NCBI GenBank assembly: GCA_025349905.2
Contig: MU624721.1
Span: 1 to 28,701, forward strand
Reading direction: 5' to 3'
Length of the DNA: 28,701 bases
Source of the DNA: Blastocladiella britannica
Lineage: Eukaryota; Blastocladiomycota; Blastocladiomycetes; Blastocladiales; Blastocladiaceae
The position numbers and the translations under genes are program-made. Positions 20,320-28,701 of the stretch are shown one piece after another (position 1 is the stretch's first letter; each line of letters starts with the position of its first letter). The notes beneath the pieces are model-generated. The model was not told where the DNA came from. It searched no databases and was given only the letters and a program-made list of their open reading frames with translations.

Positions 20320-22569
20320 TTACGCGGCCTCATGCGGCGTCAACCGTTGATGCACCGACGATGCGTTCGGGTGCCCGACCACCTCGATCAGTTCCGTGTC
20401 CTCGTGCATGGGCACCGACGAGAACTGGTCGGCCGCGGTAGCAGCCGCAGCAGCGCGCGAATCCGCGTCCGTCGGCTGTTGGGTCGCGTGGCCCTCGCCC
20501 TCGGTCTCGTCGTCGTCCTGCGCCGCGTGCCGGGGGCCACCCCACGACCGCTGCGTGAACGTGAACACCGCATGGAAGTCAATGAACAGCTGCGAGATTG
20601 TCATGACAATCAGCATCACGGGCTGCAGCAAAAACACTTTCGAGTGCCCGAGCTTGATGGCGGTCGCTAGCGCCGCCAAGTAGTTGAGCAGCAGAGGGAT
20701 GCCGCCAGAAATGGCGAGCGGAATGTACGACGACGGGTTCGAGTTCTTCAAATTTCAAAGGTTAGTGCCCTGCGGACTTGAAATAATAAATATAAAACAC
20801 TGAACATACCACATCGGCAAACGCAAAGATCGACATGACCACCTGCGAAAAGAAATTGGTGCGGAACGCCAGCTGAATCGTCTTGAACGTGCACAGGAAG
20901 CCAAACTAAAATGGAAAGCAAAGTCAGCCAAGGCCATCCAACGAATTTAAAAAGGATATAAACAAACCTTGCTCCAAATCTCGCGATCCGTGAGCATGTA
21001 CACCTCGTTACTCAGGGCTCCCAAGAACCAACGGCGACGCTGACGCACCAGCGCCTGAAGCGTGGGCGGCGGGTCGGTCTTGGCGCGCGCGGCCGGGCAG
21101 AATCCCATCGAGTACCGCGGCAGCGTCTGGTGCAGCAAGTGCGACAAGTACCGGTCCTCGCCCAAGTAGCACCGGTGGTAGTCGGTGAGGGTGTCAATCG
21201 GCAGCTCGCCAAAGTACCGTTCGGCGACCGTCATGTTGGATTCGGGGATCGACTGTTCCATCACGTCGAGGCGCACCGCCGTGAACCCTCCCGGCAAGCA
21301 GTTGACGGTGCCCAGCATCAGCTCAAACGACCGGCCCATCTCGCCCGAAAGGTACTCGACGTCTTGAATCAGGTTCCAGAACTTGGACGAGTTGTCACCC
21401 GACGACATGCACGTCATGTACCCCGACAGAGCGCGCTTCTCGGGACGGCGGTCGAACGTCGACGCAATGTTGTGGAACGCGTTGTCGTAGGTAAAGTTGT
21501 CCGAGTCCAGGAGCACCAAGATCGTGCGGTCGAGGCGGTCGAGCTGCACTTGCTTCTCAATGTGGAGGAACCTATTTGTGTTTTGTCTGTTAGTTTGTGG
21601 TCGCAGTTCACCAGAAATAAAATTAAAAAAAACATACGTCTGAGCCTGCGTGGAGCGCTTCCCACCGTGCGGGAACTTGTGCACAAACACGCGCACGCCC
21701 TGGTACACGCCGAAAATGGTCTCGGCGTTCACGTGCGGCGGGTTGACGAAATCGGTCCCACCATACAACGCCACGTCGCTCGAGTGCTCGTTCAGCCAGT
21801 CGACCAGGTCCAGGTACAGCTTGGACCGCTCGTCCGAGTCGAACGAAATGTGCAGCGTCACGCGCTCGCGGAAGTAGTTTTGATCAATGATGGACTGGAT
21901 TCCGGCCGTCAGCAGCGGCAGTGCCTCGTTGTAGACCGGCAGCAGCACAATGTAGTCGTAGGGCTCGCGCGAGGGAATCAGGGGCTCGTTGCCAACGCCG
22001 TACACGATGCGCGAGTACCACATGGTCAGGCATGGCAGGGACTTTTTTTATGGGTGGGGTGAGAACGCGTTTTTTGTTTTTGGGTGTCTGCGGTTGGCCA
22101 AAGCTCATATAGTTGTCCAAATTTTTTTTAAAGATAAACGTACAATAGTGATGTTGAGCCAAATACCGAGGATGATGATGCAGGTACGCGTAATGTACGG
22201 CATCCACACTGTGTATGGTGCGACGACATGCGCGCGAGTTCAGTCAGATCTTGCCACCGGATGAAGATATTGAAACAAAAAACACGTGCGGGGACACATA
22301 CCTTCAACGGTGTCGCTGGTGACGTTCAGGCCGGCAAGCAAGAAGGGCAGAGGGATGCAGCGGAAAATCAGGTACACGATCTCGGTCTGCGCGACGCGCC
22401 AGTACGACGTGGTCGCGTCCGGGCGGCGAATGACCGAGTAAATTGAGAACGTGAACACGCCCGCAAACAGAGCAAGCTCAAAGACCGCCAGGGCCGAAAA
22501 GACCCACAGCACGTCGCGCAGTGTCGATGACGTCTTGAAGTATGTGGCTATGCCCTCAAAGAAGCTCAT
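20320..22569 (-). CDS. Chitin synthase-type glycosyltransferase (GT2), compact, without myosin domain
   Basis: Six exons (22569-22302, 22208-22144, 22041-21638, 21571-20968, 20905-20810, 20745-20320) give 620 residues. It would polymerise UDP-GlcNAc into chitin at the plasma membrane. Two or three N-terminal membrane helices (about 20-110) precede the GT domain: VLLPVYNE (143-150), DSDN (268-271), CLPGGFTAVR (337-346), GEDRYLSHLL (383-392) and QRRRW (423-427), the conserved chitin synthase order. Three or more C-terminal membrane segments follow (about 456-560), then a hydrophilic tail of about 70 residues. There is no myosin motor, cytochrome b5 or DEK domain, so it is far smaller than class IV-VII enzymes; a chitin synthase-like GT2 with another product cannot be excluded. 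The second intron (102 nt) was placed to give a phase-0 join SLPCLT before WYSRIVYGVG. Confidence 0.85.
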
Positions 22570-23136
22570 TATTATATGTGAATGTGTTTATGTGAAAGTG
22601 TTGTGCAAGGTATGTGAAAGTGTTCTGCGAGGAAGAGTCGTGAAAGAGCGCGGTCAGTTGCACAGAAGGGTTTTTTCGCACGGTCGAAAGAAGGAAAGCG
22701 GACGCGCCCGCCGGTTTTGTTGTCCGCATGCGTTATCAGTCGCTCGAGTTGCCCGAATTGGCGATGGCATTTTTTTGTGTGGATCATAGTGCTGCTTTCC
22801 GAAACGGGAAGGTGGCTCATGCGCTAACTGATAATGCACCCATCAAAGGAAAACTATTTTTACATATACCTCAAAATTGGATGATACCTAAAGCTCCACC
22901 GAATTTTTGCGCTTTTTACAAGCATTTTAATGGTTGACATTAAGTCCATGGCCGCTCAGTCGTACGTGCAGAGAGGGCAACACCGACACCTCTGAGTTTC
23001 ACTTGGTGTGAAAGGATTACGCACGCCTGGAGGTAATGGACTTGAGGTATTTTATATTCTGGGGAAAGTACAAACACCCAATTCATGGCATATACGTAGG
23101 AGAAAAAAAATCAGTGTATATATAGTATTCTCTAGT
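22570..23136. other. Intergenic region between the chitin synthase start and the DRC2 stop
   Basis: This 567-bp gap between two tandem minus-strand genes is AT-rich in its middle part (about 22,850-23,136). I see no supported gene. The chitin synthase promoter should lie at its left end, where the direct repeats are. TTTCAC-ttg-GTGTGAAA near 23,000 is a short palindrome of doubtful meaning. Confidence 0.55.
22575..22624 (-). repeat. 14-bp direct repeats just upstream of the chitin synthase start
   Basis: Three near-identical copies of TATGTGAAAGTGTT (plus strand) occur at 22575-22588 (one mismatch), 22589-22602 and 22611-22624. The first two abut. They sit within 55 bp of the start codon, so they may belong to the 5' UTR or core promoter and could be repeated regulatory sites or simple slippage. 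Confidence 0.65.
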
Positions 23137-24780
23137 CTACTTGTATCTTACTTGAAATGGCATGGCCATGTTCTTGACGGCAACCCCACCCTCCACCACG
23201 GGAATCACTTTGGGACCGCGCTTGGGCCTATGAGATGTGTCAGTTCATAATTTCCTAACAAAACAAATGGTAGAGACGTACAAGACAACATTGGTTCGGC
23301 CATTCACCACCATAAGCGGATTCACCGAATCCAGGGTCTGCGCATGCACGCTGATCCCGTCCAAGTACGCCTGCAATACGGCCCGCAGCGCCTCGTTCTC
23401 GCGCGCAAGCTTCTCTCGCCGAGCCTCCAGCGCCAGCTTGTCAAGCAACACCTTGTTGTACCGCTTCTGGAACTTGTGCACGGCGAGCTTGTCCCGCAGT
23501 GCTGCCTGAATAGCCGGCGGCGGTGGATGTTGCGAACCGTGCGCTGCATCGTCGTCTTCATGATGATGTTGTTGAATACCTCCATCGAGCGCATCGCCGG
23601 AAACAACCGTGTCAGGATCCACTACCATACCACCGCCAACAATTCCTCCAGAAGCAGCATAAGAAGCAGCAGCATGGGCGGCATTGGAGGCATCGCGATC
23701 AATCGCCCACACCAGTTTCTCATCGCGGGTCTCGAGTTTGGCGTTCATTTCGGCCATTTTGATGATCTTTTCGGCAATGTCCACGTGGCGCTGCAACGCG
23801 GCCGATGTGCTGGTCGCCAAGCGAGTCAGGTCCACCATGCGTCGGCGCTCGCCGTCGCGCGACGCATTCATTTTGCGTTTCAGGGACTGGAACTCGCCCA
23901 CCACTCGCTCCTTCTTGGACCGGAGCTCGGCAAGCGCAGTGTCGGCGTCGCGAGCAGTGGCGGCCAATCGGCCACGAGACGTGGAGACGGCGTCGGCGAG
24001 TTTCCCGAGCTTGCGGAGCTGGGTTTCGATGGTAGACGCGGCGGTCTCGTCTTTGGCTTTCAGGTCCTCGAACTGCCGCTTGCGCTCGTCGGTGGCCTGC
24101 GCGTAGTTGGCCAGCGCGTGCTGGAACTGCTTCCACAGGTCCTCAATCATGCCCTCGAGCTGAATCCGCAGCGCGTGCTTTTCCTCCAGGTTCTTGTTAC
24201 GCACGTCGTCGCGCGCCGACTGGTACTCGTGCCGCGCATCGGCCTCGGTGTCGTTGAAATCGGCGTCCAGTCGGTACACGATCCCGAGCAAATCATTTTT
24301 TTCTTTGAGATGCACTGCATGTAAGCGCAGTCGCTCGGCCCCAAACTCGGCCTCGAGATCTTTGACGTCGCCGTCAAATGCGCGCTCGGTGGCGTCCAGC
24401 CGCGCGTACTGCAAGTCCAGCAACGCATCCACGTTGGCCAAGTGCGCGGTGCATGCGGTATCGTACTGATCGTCGGCATCCCTTAAAGTCGCCGACGCTC
24501 GCGCTAAGCCCGCAGATTTGCGGTCCACGTGCCGCTCGTGGACGGTGCGTAACTGGTCGAGCTGTGATCGTAGCGCTGCGTGCTTGGCTTTGGTCATTAG
24601 ATCGTGCCATTGCGCCGAGATCTTGTAGTGGTTCAGTTTGGCGGTGCGGGTCTCACGATCAACGACGGCCTGGCGTCGCGCCAGCTGCGCTTCGGCGTAC
24701 GCGCGCCGCTGCTCGTCGGTTTTCAGCAGATCAAACTCGGTTTTGGCCAGGCCAGCGGATTTGGATTTCTTCTTGGCCAT
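23137..24780 (-). CDS. DRC2: Dynein regulatory complex subunit 2 (DRC2/CCDC65)
   Basis: Two exons (24780-23282, 23227-23137) give 529 residues, close to animal CCDC65. The protein is almost entirely coiled coil. It starts with a basic MAKKKSKSAG and has the family landmarks LNHYKISAQWHDLM (about 49-62), HLANVDALLDLQ, NLEEKHALRIQLE followed by MIEDLWKQF (about 196-219), QATDERKRQFEDLKAKDE and MAEMNAKLETRDEKLVW. In the flagellar axoneme, DRC2 pairs with DRC1 to form the base of the nexin-dynein regulatory complex that ties neighbouring doublets and tunes beating. A loop rich in Gly, Asp and His (about 375-425) interrupts the coil. The 54-nt intron restores VNGRTNVVLPKRGPKVIPVV. Its presence implies a motile flagellum, hence a zoosporic lineage. 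Confidence 0.93.
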
Positions 24781-24967
24781 ATTCTTGTTATTGTTATTAT
24801 TATGTTGTGAGGGATTTGGGAAGTATTAATTTTGGGAAATCAATACCCACGGAAGCAGCCGGAAATCACAATCGTGACTTCCCTCCCTCCGGTCCTGTCC
24901 GCGCACTCTCAATAATCAAAATCGTTCTCGTCCAAGGCCGTTCTCTCTCACAAACCACATAACAATA

Positions 24968-25699
24968 ATGTCCACAGCAGCAACTGAAACTACTACCCGT
25001 CGTGCCCGCCCCGCGGTTGTCGTCCTCATTTCCGGGTCGGGCTCAAACCTGCAAGCCCTGATCGATGCTGCCGCGCAGCCAAGTGGCCCCTTGGCCCACG
25101 CCGACCTGACCCTGGTCGTCTCGAACCGTGCCGCCGCATACGGCCTCCAACGTGCCGCCGCCGCGGGGATCCCGACCTTGGTCCCGACCCCCTCCCTCAA
25201 GGCGTTCAAGGACGCGGGGAAGACCCGCGCCGACTACGACACGCACTTGGCCGATGCGATCTTGACGCACCCGTCTCTGGGCGGTTCCTCACCGGACCTG
25301 ATTGTGCTGGCCGGATGGATGCACATCTTGTCGGCCGAGTGGCTGGCCCGGTTCAAGGGGACTCCCGTGCTCAACTTGCACCCGGCGCTGCCGGGCCAGT
25401 TTGACGGCGCACATGCGATCGAGCGCGCGTTTAACGTGTCGGTGGCGCGGGACGCCGTGGAAAAGGCCCGCGAGTCTGGGATCGCCACCGAGGGCGACCG
25501 GATCACCAAGACTGGGTGCATGGTGCACCATGTGATTCCGGAAGTGGACAAGGGCACGACGGTGGTGGTGCGGGAGGTGCCGATTCTCGAGTCGGACACG
25601 TTGGCCGACTTGGAGACGCGGATTCACGCGGTCGAGCATGAGATCATTGTGGAGGGGGCCGCCAAGGTGTTGGCGGAGGCCGGGTGGAGCAGGGCATGA
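24968..25699 (+). CDS. ADE8: Phosphoribosylglycinamide formyltransferase (GAR transformylase)
   Basis: A single exon of 243 residues. It transfers a formyl group from 10-formyl-THF to GAR in step 3 of purine synthesis. The fold markers are SGSGSNLQALI (22-32; phosphate-binding loop), the catalytic Asn136 and His138 in VLNLHPALPG, and Asp194 in VIPEVDKG, with MVHHVI just before. The stretch between HAIERAF (149-155) and TGCMVHH is somewhat long but within the fungal range. It is a stand-alone enzyme as in yeast, not part of the trifunctional animal protein. The ATG has an A-rich leader. It diverges from DRC2, with 187 bp between the two starts. Confidence 0.95.
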   Translation: MSTAATETTTRRARPAVVVLISGSGSNLQALIDAAAQPSGPLAHADLTLVVSNRAAAYGLQRAAAAGIPTLVPTPSLKAFKDAGKTRADYDTHLADAILTHPSLGGSSPDLIVLAGWMHILSAEWLARFKGTPVLNLHPALPGQFDGAHAIERAFNVSVARDAVEKARESGIATEGDRITKTGCMVHHVIPEVDKGTTVVVREVPILESDTLADLETRIHAVEHEIIVEGAAKVLAEAGWSRA

Positions 25700-26142
25700 T
25701 TCTCGTTTTTTTTTTTTTCAATTGCATCTTCTACTTTGTGTGTTGATGACACTTGCGGTTCGCCAACGACCTGTCCGGCACCGATCTGGCGCACGGGATT
25801 CCATTTGTGGCCGGCGGCGGGATCGAGGGACGTGGAAGACTTTCGGGCTCGAAACCTCTGCTCGTTTCACGACGGCATGTTGATCCAAGCGTACGTAGTC
25901 AATGGTTCTGGCAAGTGAGAACGCAACCGAAACAACGCAACAGCAGAGTGACGCCCCCCGAATCCCCCCCGACCATTGCGCATCATTTAAAAAGCCAAGA
26001 ACCGGAGAGCATTTGGAAACAAAACCATTCACGGATCAAGCAAGGACAATTGGAGATCGCAATGAAAATTGAGGCGAGAGCGAGGGGTTGAGGTTATACG
26101 AGGATAGGTCGAGTCAGTTGTTTATATTGTTAAAAACTTGCC

Positions 26143-26183
26143 TTCTGAGGAGTTAGACCGATATGGTACTAAACTCCTCAGAA
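26143..26183. repeat. Long imperfect hairpin
   Basis: TTCTGAGGAGTT (26143-26154) and AACTCCTCAGAA (26172-26183) are perfect 12-bp reverse complements. Pairing continues inward (TTAG-ACC against GGT-ACTAA) with two single-base bulges to a 5-base GATAT loop, giving a stem of about 17-19 bp. It may be a transposon end, a small MITE-like remnant or a structured RNA; no flanking direct repeat was identified. Confidence 0.75.
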
Positions 26184-26189
26184 CCCTCC

Positions 26190-26624
26190 TCACGACGACC
26201 TGTTTACGTTCACGCAACACAAGCACTGGCAAAAGCAGACTGCACTCACACCAATGCCTGACGTTGCAGTCCCGCCCACACCAATGCCGTTCTTACCCCC
26301 AGATGCACATATGACGCGGTTTTCGCCTCCAGATGCACAGATCGCGTGGCCCCCGCCCCCGGATGCACAGGCAGCATGGTTTCCGCTGCCAGCTGTGCTG
26401 ATCGCATGGCTCCCAGCCCCAGCTATGCCGAACGCGTGGTTTCCGCCCTCGACTGCGCCGGGCCCATGATATCCGCCTGCGGATGCACAGTTGGCATGGG
26501 TTTCGCACCCGGCTGTGCCGCTGTTCACGATTCCAGGTTGGTGGTAATGCGGGGCACGTTGTTGTGAAAAGGCAGGTGTGAAGATCCAAGCTGCACTTGG
26601 CTGTACTGTGTAAAAAAAGTACAA
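26190..26624 (-). CDS. Questionable ORF with decapeptide repeats
   Basis: This 144-codon frame runs through the tandem repeat and reads it as imperfect 10-residue units (for example GGGGHAICAS, GGENRVICAS, GSGNHAACAS) followed by a Cys-rich tail (CFCQCLCC). Because the repeat unit is 30 bp, all frames keep a decapeptide period, and the plus strand also reads PPDAQIAWPP-type units over 26254-26469. No homology, signal peptide or intron evidence supports either strand, so it may not be a gene. Confidence 0.2.
   Translation of the reverse strand: MYFFYTVQPSAAWIFTPAFSQQRAPHYHQPGIVNSGTAGCETHANCASAGGYHGPGAVEGGNHAFGIAGAGSHAISTAGSGNHAACASGGGGHAICASGGENRVICASGGKNGIGVGGTATSGIGVSAVCFCQCLCCVNVNRSS
26299..26538. 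repeat. 30-bp tandem repeat, about eight copies
   Basis: Units begin at 26299, 26329, 26359, 26389, 26419, 26449, 26479 and 26509, each exactly 30 bp. The first three and the seventh share CCAGATGCACAG-like starts and GCGTGG/GCATGG middles; the others have diverged (for example CCAGCTGTGCTG). There are no spacers between units, so it is a minisatellite and not a CRISPR array. A partly related segment upstream (about 26,250-26,298) may be a decayed extra copy. Confidence 0.85.
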
Positions 26625-27120
26625 TATATTTCTTCATCCCGTACTTGAGTACATCAATTGAGGTGGGCAGACGCAGTAAGCGTCCGCAACAAGAGCATCC
26701 CCGAGCACGTCAACCAAGGCAAGCCCACGCCCGCGGTCTCGCCGCTGGCTACCATCTCGTCCAAATAGACTGGCCAGTTCCGAGATCTCGACAGCCGACC
26801 CGGTGTGAGGCAGCGTGGCATCACCAACAGATGCACAGCAGCCTTGCACTCAGCGCTACCACATCGATTCCAATGAATGTTGCATGCGACAAGTGCTTCT
26901 TCAGACAGCGGCGGCGGCAGCAGCAACGACGGCAGCAGCCCCGGCGGTGATGTTGATGGGCCCGGCACGTGTGAGCGGCGGCGCAGGACGTGACAATGAC
27001 GGGCTAATCACGTGGAGCGCTTGGTCCACGGCAAGGTCGAGCAGCTGTTTCCCCCAGTCGAACCAGAGCCCGGCGTGCGCGAGGCCATCGAGGAGCGCTT
27101 GTTGAGAGACCTGGCGCCGC

Positions 27121-27699
27121 TTGGTCCGCTCAACTTTGCGCGGCGTGTTTTCCCCGTCGGTAGTGCTCCCCGACGAGCTACCGCCGGAGAGCCTCGGCCC
27201 GCTACTGTTCACGGACGGCTCGCTCATCAACGCGGGCACGGACACGGTCGCGGGCGGGGTCGGTGTGTACGACGGCACTGAGCGCATTGGCGTTTGCGCT
27301 CAGGTCCCTGGCGGCGAGCACTCGAGCCTCCGATCTGAGCTGCTCGCGGTCACTCGTGCGGCCTGCCTGGTCGAGTCTGAGACGGCGCTCACGGTGGTCC
27401 TCAACAACCAGGGCGTCGTCAAGAAGCTGAAGCGCGCCCTCGTCCCTCGTGCGCGCGCTGCTGTGCGATCTGTGTGTGTGGTGTGGTGGTCGGTGTCGCG
27501 TTGGGTGATTCGTGTGCGTCGCATCACGCCACGCGCGTGTTGGGACAAGGGCCACGCCTATGAGGAAAGGAATGCTGAGGCGGATGTGCTGGCAGGAAGG
27601 GGAGCGCGTGGCGAGGGTGGTGTGCTTTCGTGCGGCGCAGAGGCGCGGCGGGAGTGCGATCTTGGGGTTCGTGTGGGGATGGCGTGGTGTGTGTGTTGA
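27121..27699 (+). pseudogene. RNase H domain fragment of a retroelement
   Basis: Within this 192-codon frame, LLFTDGSLINAG (about residues 28-39) gives the first catalytic Asp, SLRSELLAVTRA the Glu, and KGHAYEERNAEADVLAG the final Asp with the typical NE-x-AD-like ending. At the third site, where an Asp is expected, the sequence reads VVLNNQGVV, an Asn. The likely product is therefore catalytically weak or dead, fitting a decayed copy. Frame changes on both sides support pseudogene status. Confidence 0.6.
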
Positions 27700-28701
27700 G
27701 AGTGACCCGAGGCGCTTTGTGCACGAGTTGGCTGACCATCGCGAAACGAGTCGCGCGGTTGGTCGTGTGTGGCGGGCCCATGGCGTTGCCGGGGTCGACG
27801 CCGAGACGATGGTCGAGAAGGTTGGCGGCGGCTCCCAAGAACCATGCCGGGTCGTTCCATTTGGTCGCGACGCACGCGGCATGGATGGTCAAGGTCGCGG
27901 TCGGCACACTGCCGATGCGCGCGCTACTCCACGAGGAGTGGCCGGTGTCCTTTCCGTCCCCGGACTGCCCGACGTACGCTGTTGCCGTCGATGGGCCGGG
28001 CCATTTCCTGACGTGTTGCGACGCGCAGGACGAGGTCGCCGACGCGGTCGGGTACGCGTACGCCAAGGGCGCCATGGTCCTTCCGGCTGCGCAACGAGAC
28101 GGGGCGACGGCGGCGCTCAAGCGGTACTACCGTGCCGCGCCACTGCTCATGGTTGTGGGCATCGTGCTCGAGGATTGGGCTCGGGACTGGACGGACGCGT
28201 GCGAGTACAAGGCCGCGCTCCTGTCGGATGCGATCACCGCCTTCTCGGCCGCGATTCGCGAGCAAGTGTGGCTCCCGCGGTGCACCCGCGCCGCCGAGCT
28301 CGTCCCGCGCCTGGCGGCGGAACCCCCGACCTGGCCGAGCCGACCCGATCGCGTGCACGTGGCCAACGACGCGCCCATGCGCAGCCGTCCCGGTGCTGTT
28401 TCGCCGACGCCGCTCTTGCCGCGTCGTCGCCCGACCACGTTTGCTGTCGTGCTGGTGGTCTGTTGCGTCGTTCGCTCGTCCGCGGCGATGCCGAGTTTGC
28501 GCGCGCCTGCCACGGCGGCGCATTGTTCATGTACCAAGACCTGGTGGACCTCGAGCTGCTCTGCGGGGTCCTGCCACCACCAGCACTGTGAGCCCACCTG
28601 TGGCCAGCACCGTGTCACCCCAACACCAACTGGGTGGCGCACATGCGTTCAACCCACCACTGCCTCGCGGCCAAGTCCGGCGTGCTTTTGCTCGCCCGAT
28701 G
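27579..28701 (+). other. Open frame of 374 codons running off the right edge
   Basis: The frame with codons at multiples of 3 has no stop from 27,579 to the window end; its first ATG is at 27,780. From about 27,820 it reads as natural-looking protein with KNHAGSFHLVATHAAWMVKV, the Cys/His cluster near 27,966-28,025, and an acidic/aromatic stretch VLEDWARDWTDACEYKAALL near 28,165-28,225. It probably continues the retroelement reading after a frameshift at the RNase H end. GC-rich DNA can keep frames open by chance, so length alone is weak evidence. Confidence 0.45.

Larger units (their letters stand above)
25700..27011. other. Gene-poor region with repeats
   Basis: No intact gene is recognised in these 1.3 kb downstream of ADE8. 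Both strands have open frames of 60-145 codons, but they overlap each other in several frames and match no family I know. The region holds a long imperfect hairpin (26143-26183) and a 30-bp tandem repeat (26299-26538). The sequence is less coding-like and lies next to a retroelement remnant, as expected for an accessory island. Confidence 0.6.
27012..28701 (+). mobile_element. Frame-broken non-LTR (LINE-like) retrotransposon remnant, C-terminal part
   Basis: Protein-like signal runs on the plus strand but changes frame. Frame of 27012 carries EAIEERLLRDLAPLGPLNFARRVFP up to about 27,160 (position range 27,087-27,160); the next frame carries an RNase H domain (27,163-27,600); then a third open frame from 27,579 to the window edge carries a Cys/His region (DCPTYAV then GPGHFLTCCD near 27,966-28,025) and a later REQVWLPRC. 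RNase H followed by such a Cys-Cys-His-Cys-like module and a W-x2-RC motif is the C-terminal order of many LINE polyproteins. The reverse transcriptase domain is not visible upstream, so this is a 5'-truncated or decayed copy; an intron-containing host gene is less likely. Confidence 0.5.

Noticed and set aside
21130..22062. Long plus-strand open frame (310 codons)
   Set aside because: Antisense to the chitin synthase exons containing all conserved motifs; its Val/His/Arg-rich composition is that of a shadow frame.
23344..24324. Plus-strand open frame (326 codons)
   Set aside because: Antisense to DRC2, whose coiled-coil landmarks fix the coding strand.
25736..26091. Short overlapping open frames after ADE8 as a gene or SET-like pre-domain remnant
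   Set aside because: A faint resemblance (NDLSGTDLAHGIPFV) to a SET-domain lead-in was not backed by any downstream SET motif.
26299..26538. CRISPR-like array
   Set aside because: The 30-bp units abut without spacers and diverge gradually, as in a minisatellite; the surrounding genes are eukaryotic.
26654..26968. Minus-strand open frame with several Cys and Trp residues
   Set aside because: Overlaps other open frames on both strands; no recognisable motif order, and Ala-rich ends come from a GCN repeat.

Overview
The window looks like nuclear DNA of an early-diverging zoosporic (flagellated) fungus. The fungal evidence is a chitin synthase, an Sds3-like Rpd3L subunit, a YAE1 homologue, a free-methionine-R-sulfoxide reductase and ADE8/ERG10/LCB1-type housekeeping genes. 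The flagellum evidence is a clear DRC2/CCDC65 nexin-dynein regulatory complex subunit. A TmcB/TmcC-type membrane protein also fits a chytrid-like lineage. The DNA is GC-rich in exons, with T/A homopolymers in introns and between genes. I could resolve 33 introns, 54-102 nt long, by keeping frame and matching protein families. I assign no species.

Layout: the left 25.7 kb is compact and gene-dense, with 14 protein genes. LCB1 (cut by the left edge) and an NmrA-like reductase-fold gene lie in tandem on the minus strand. A 642-bp divergent gap with two hairpins separates them from a 10-exon TmcB-like gene, which converges on an ERG10-type thiolase with only 27 bp between stop codons. The AP-2 mu gene diverges from the thiolase and converges on an Sds3-like gene, followed upstream on the minus strand by a MESH1-type (p)ppGpp/NADPH hydrolase. 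Next come a large LRR protein with a possible myristoylation site (+), a bHLH factor (-), fRMsr and YAE1 in close tandem (+), a six-exon chitin synthase (-), DRC2 (-) and ADE8 (+).

The right 3 kb (25,700-28,701) is different. It has no intact gene I recognise. It holds a 19-bp-class imperfect hairpin, an eight-copy 30-bp tandem repeat, and a frame-broken non-LTR-retrotransposon-like remnant (RNase H domain followed by a Cys/His-containing C-terminal region) that runs off the right edge.

The genes do not form one pathway. They are a mixed housekeeping set: sphingolipid and sterol precursors, purine synthesis, endocytosis, chromatin, wall synthesis, redox repair, Fe-S/ribosome maturation and flagellar motility. 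The most unusual signal across the window is in the splice donors: all 33 modelled introns carry a pyrimidine at intron position +4 (mostly GTAC or GTAT), and none has the common GTRAG form.
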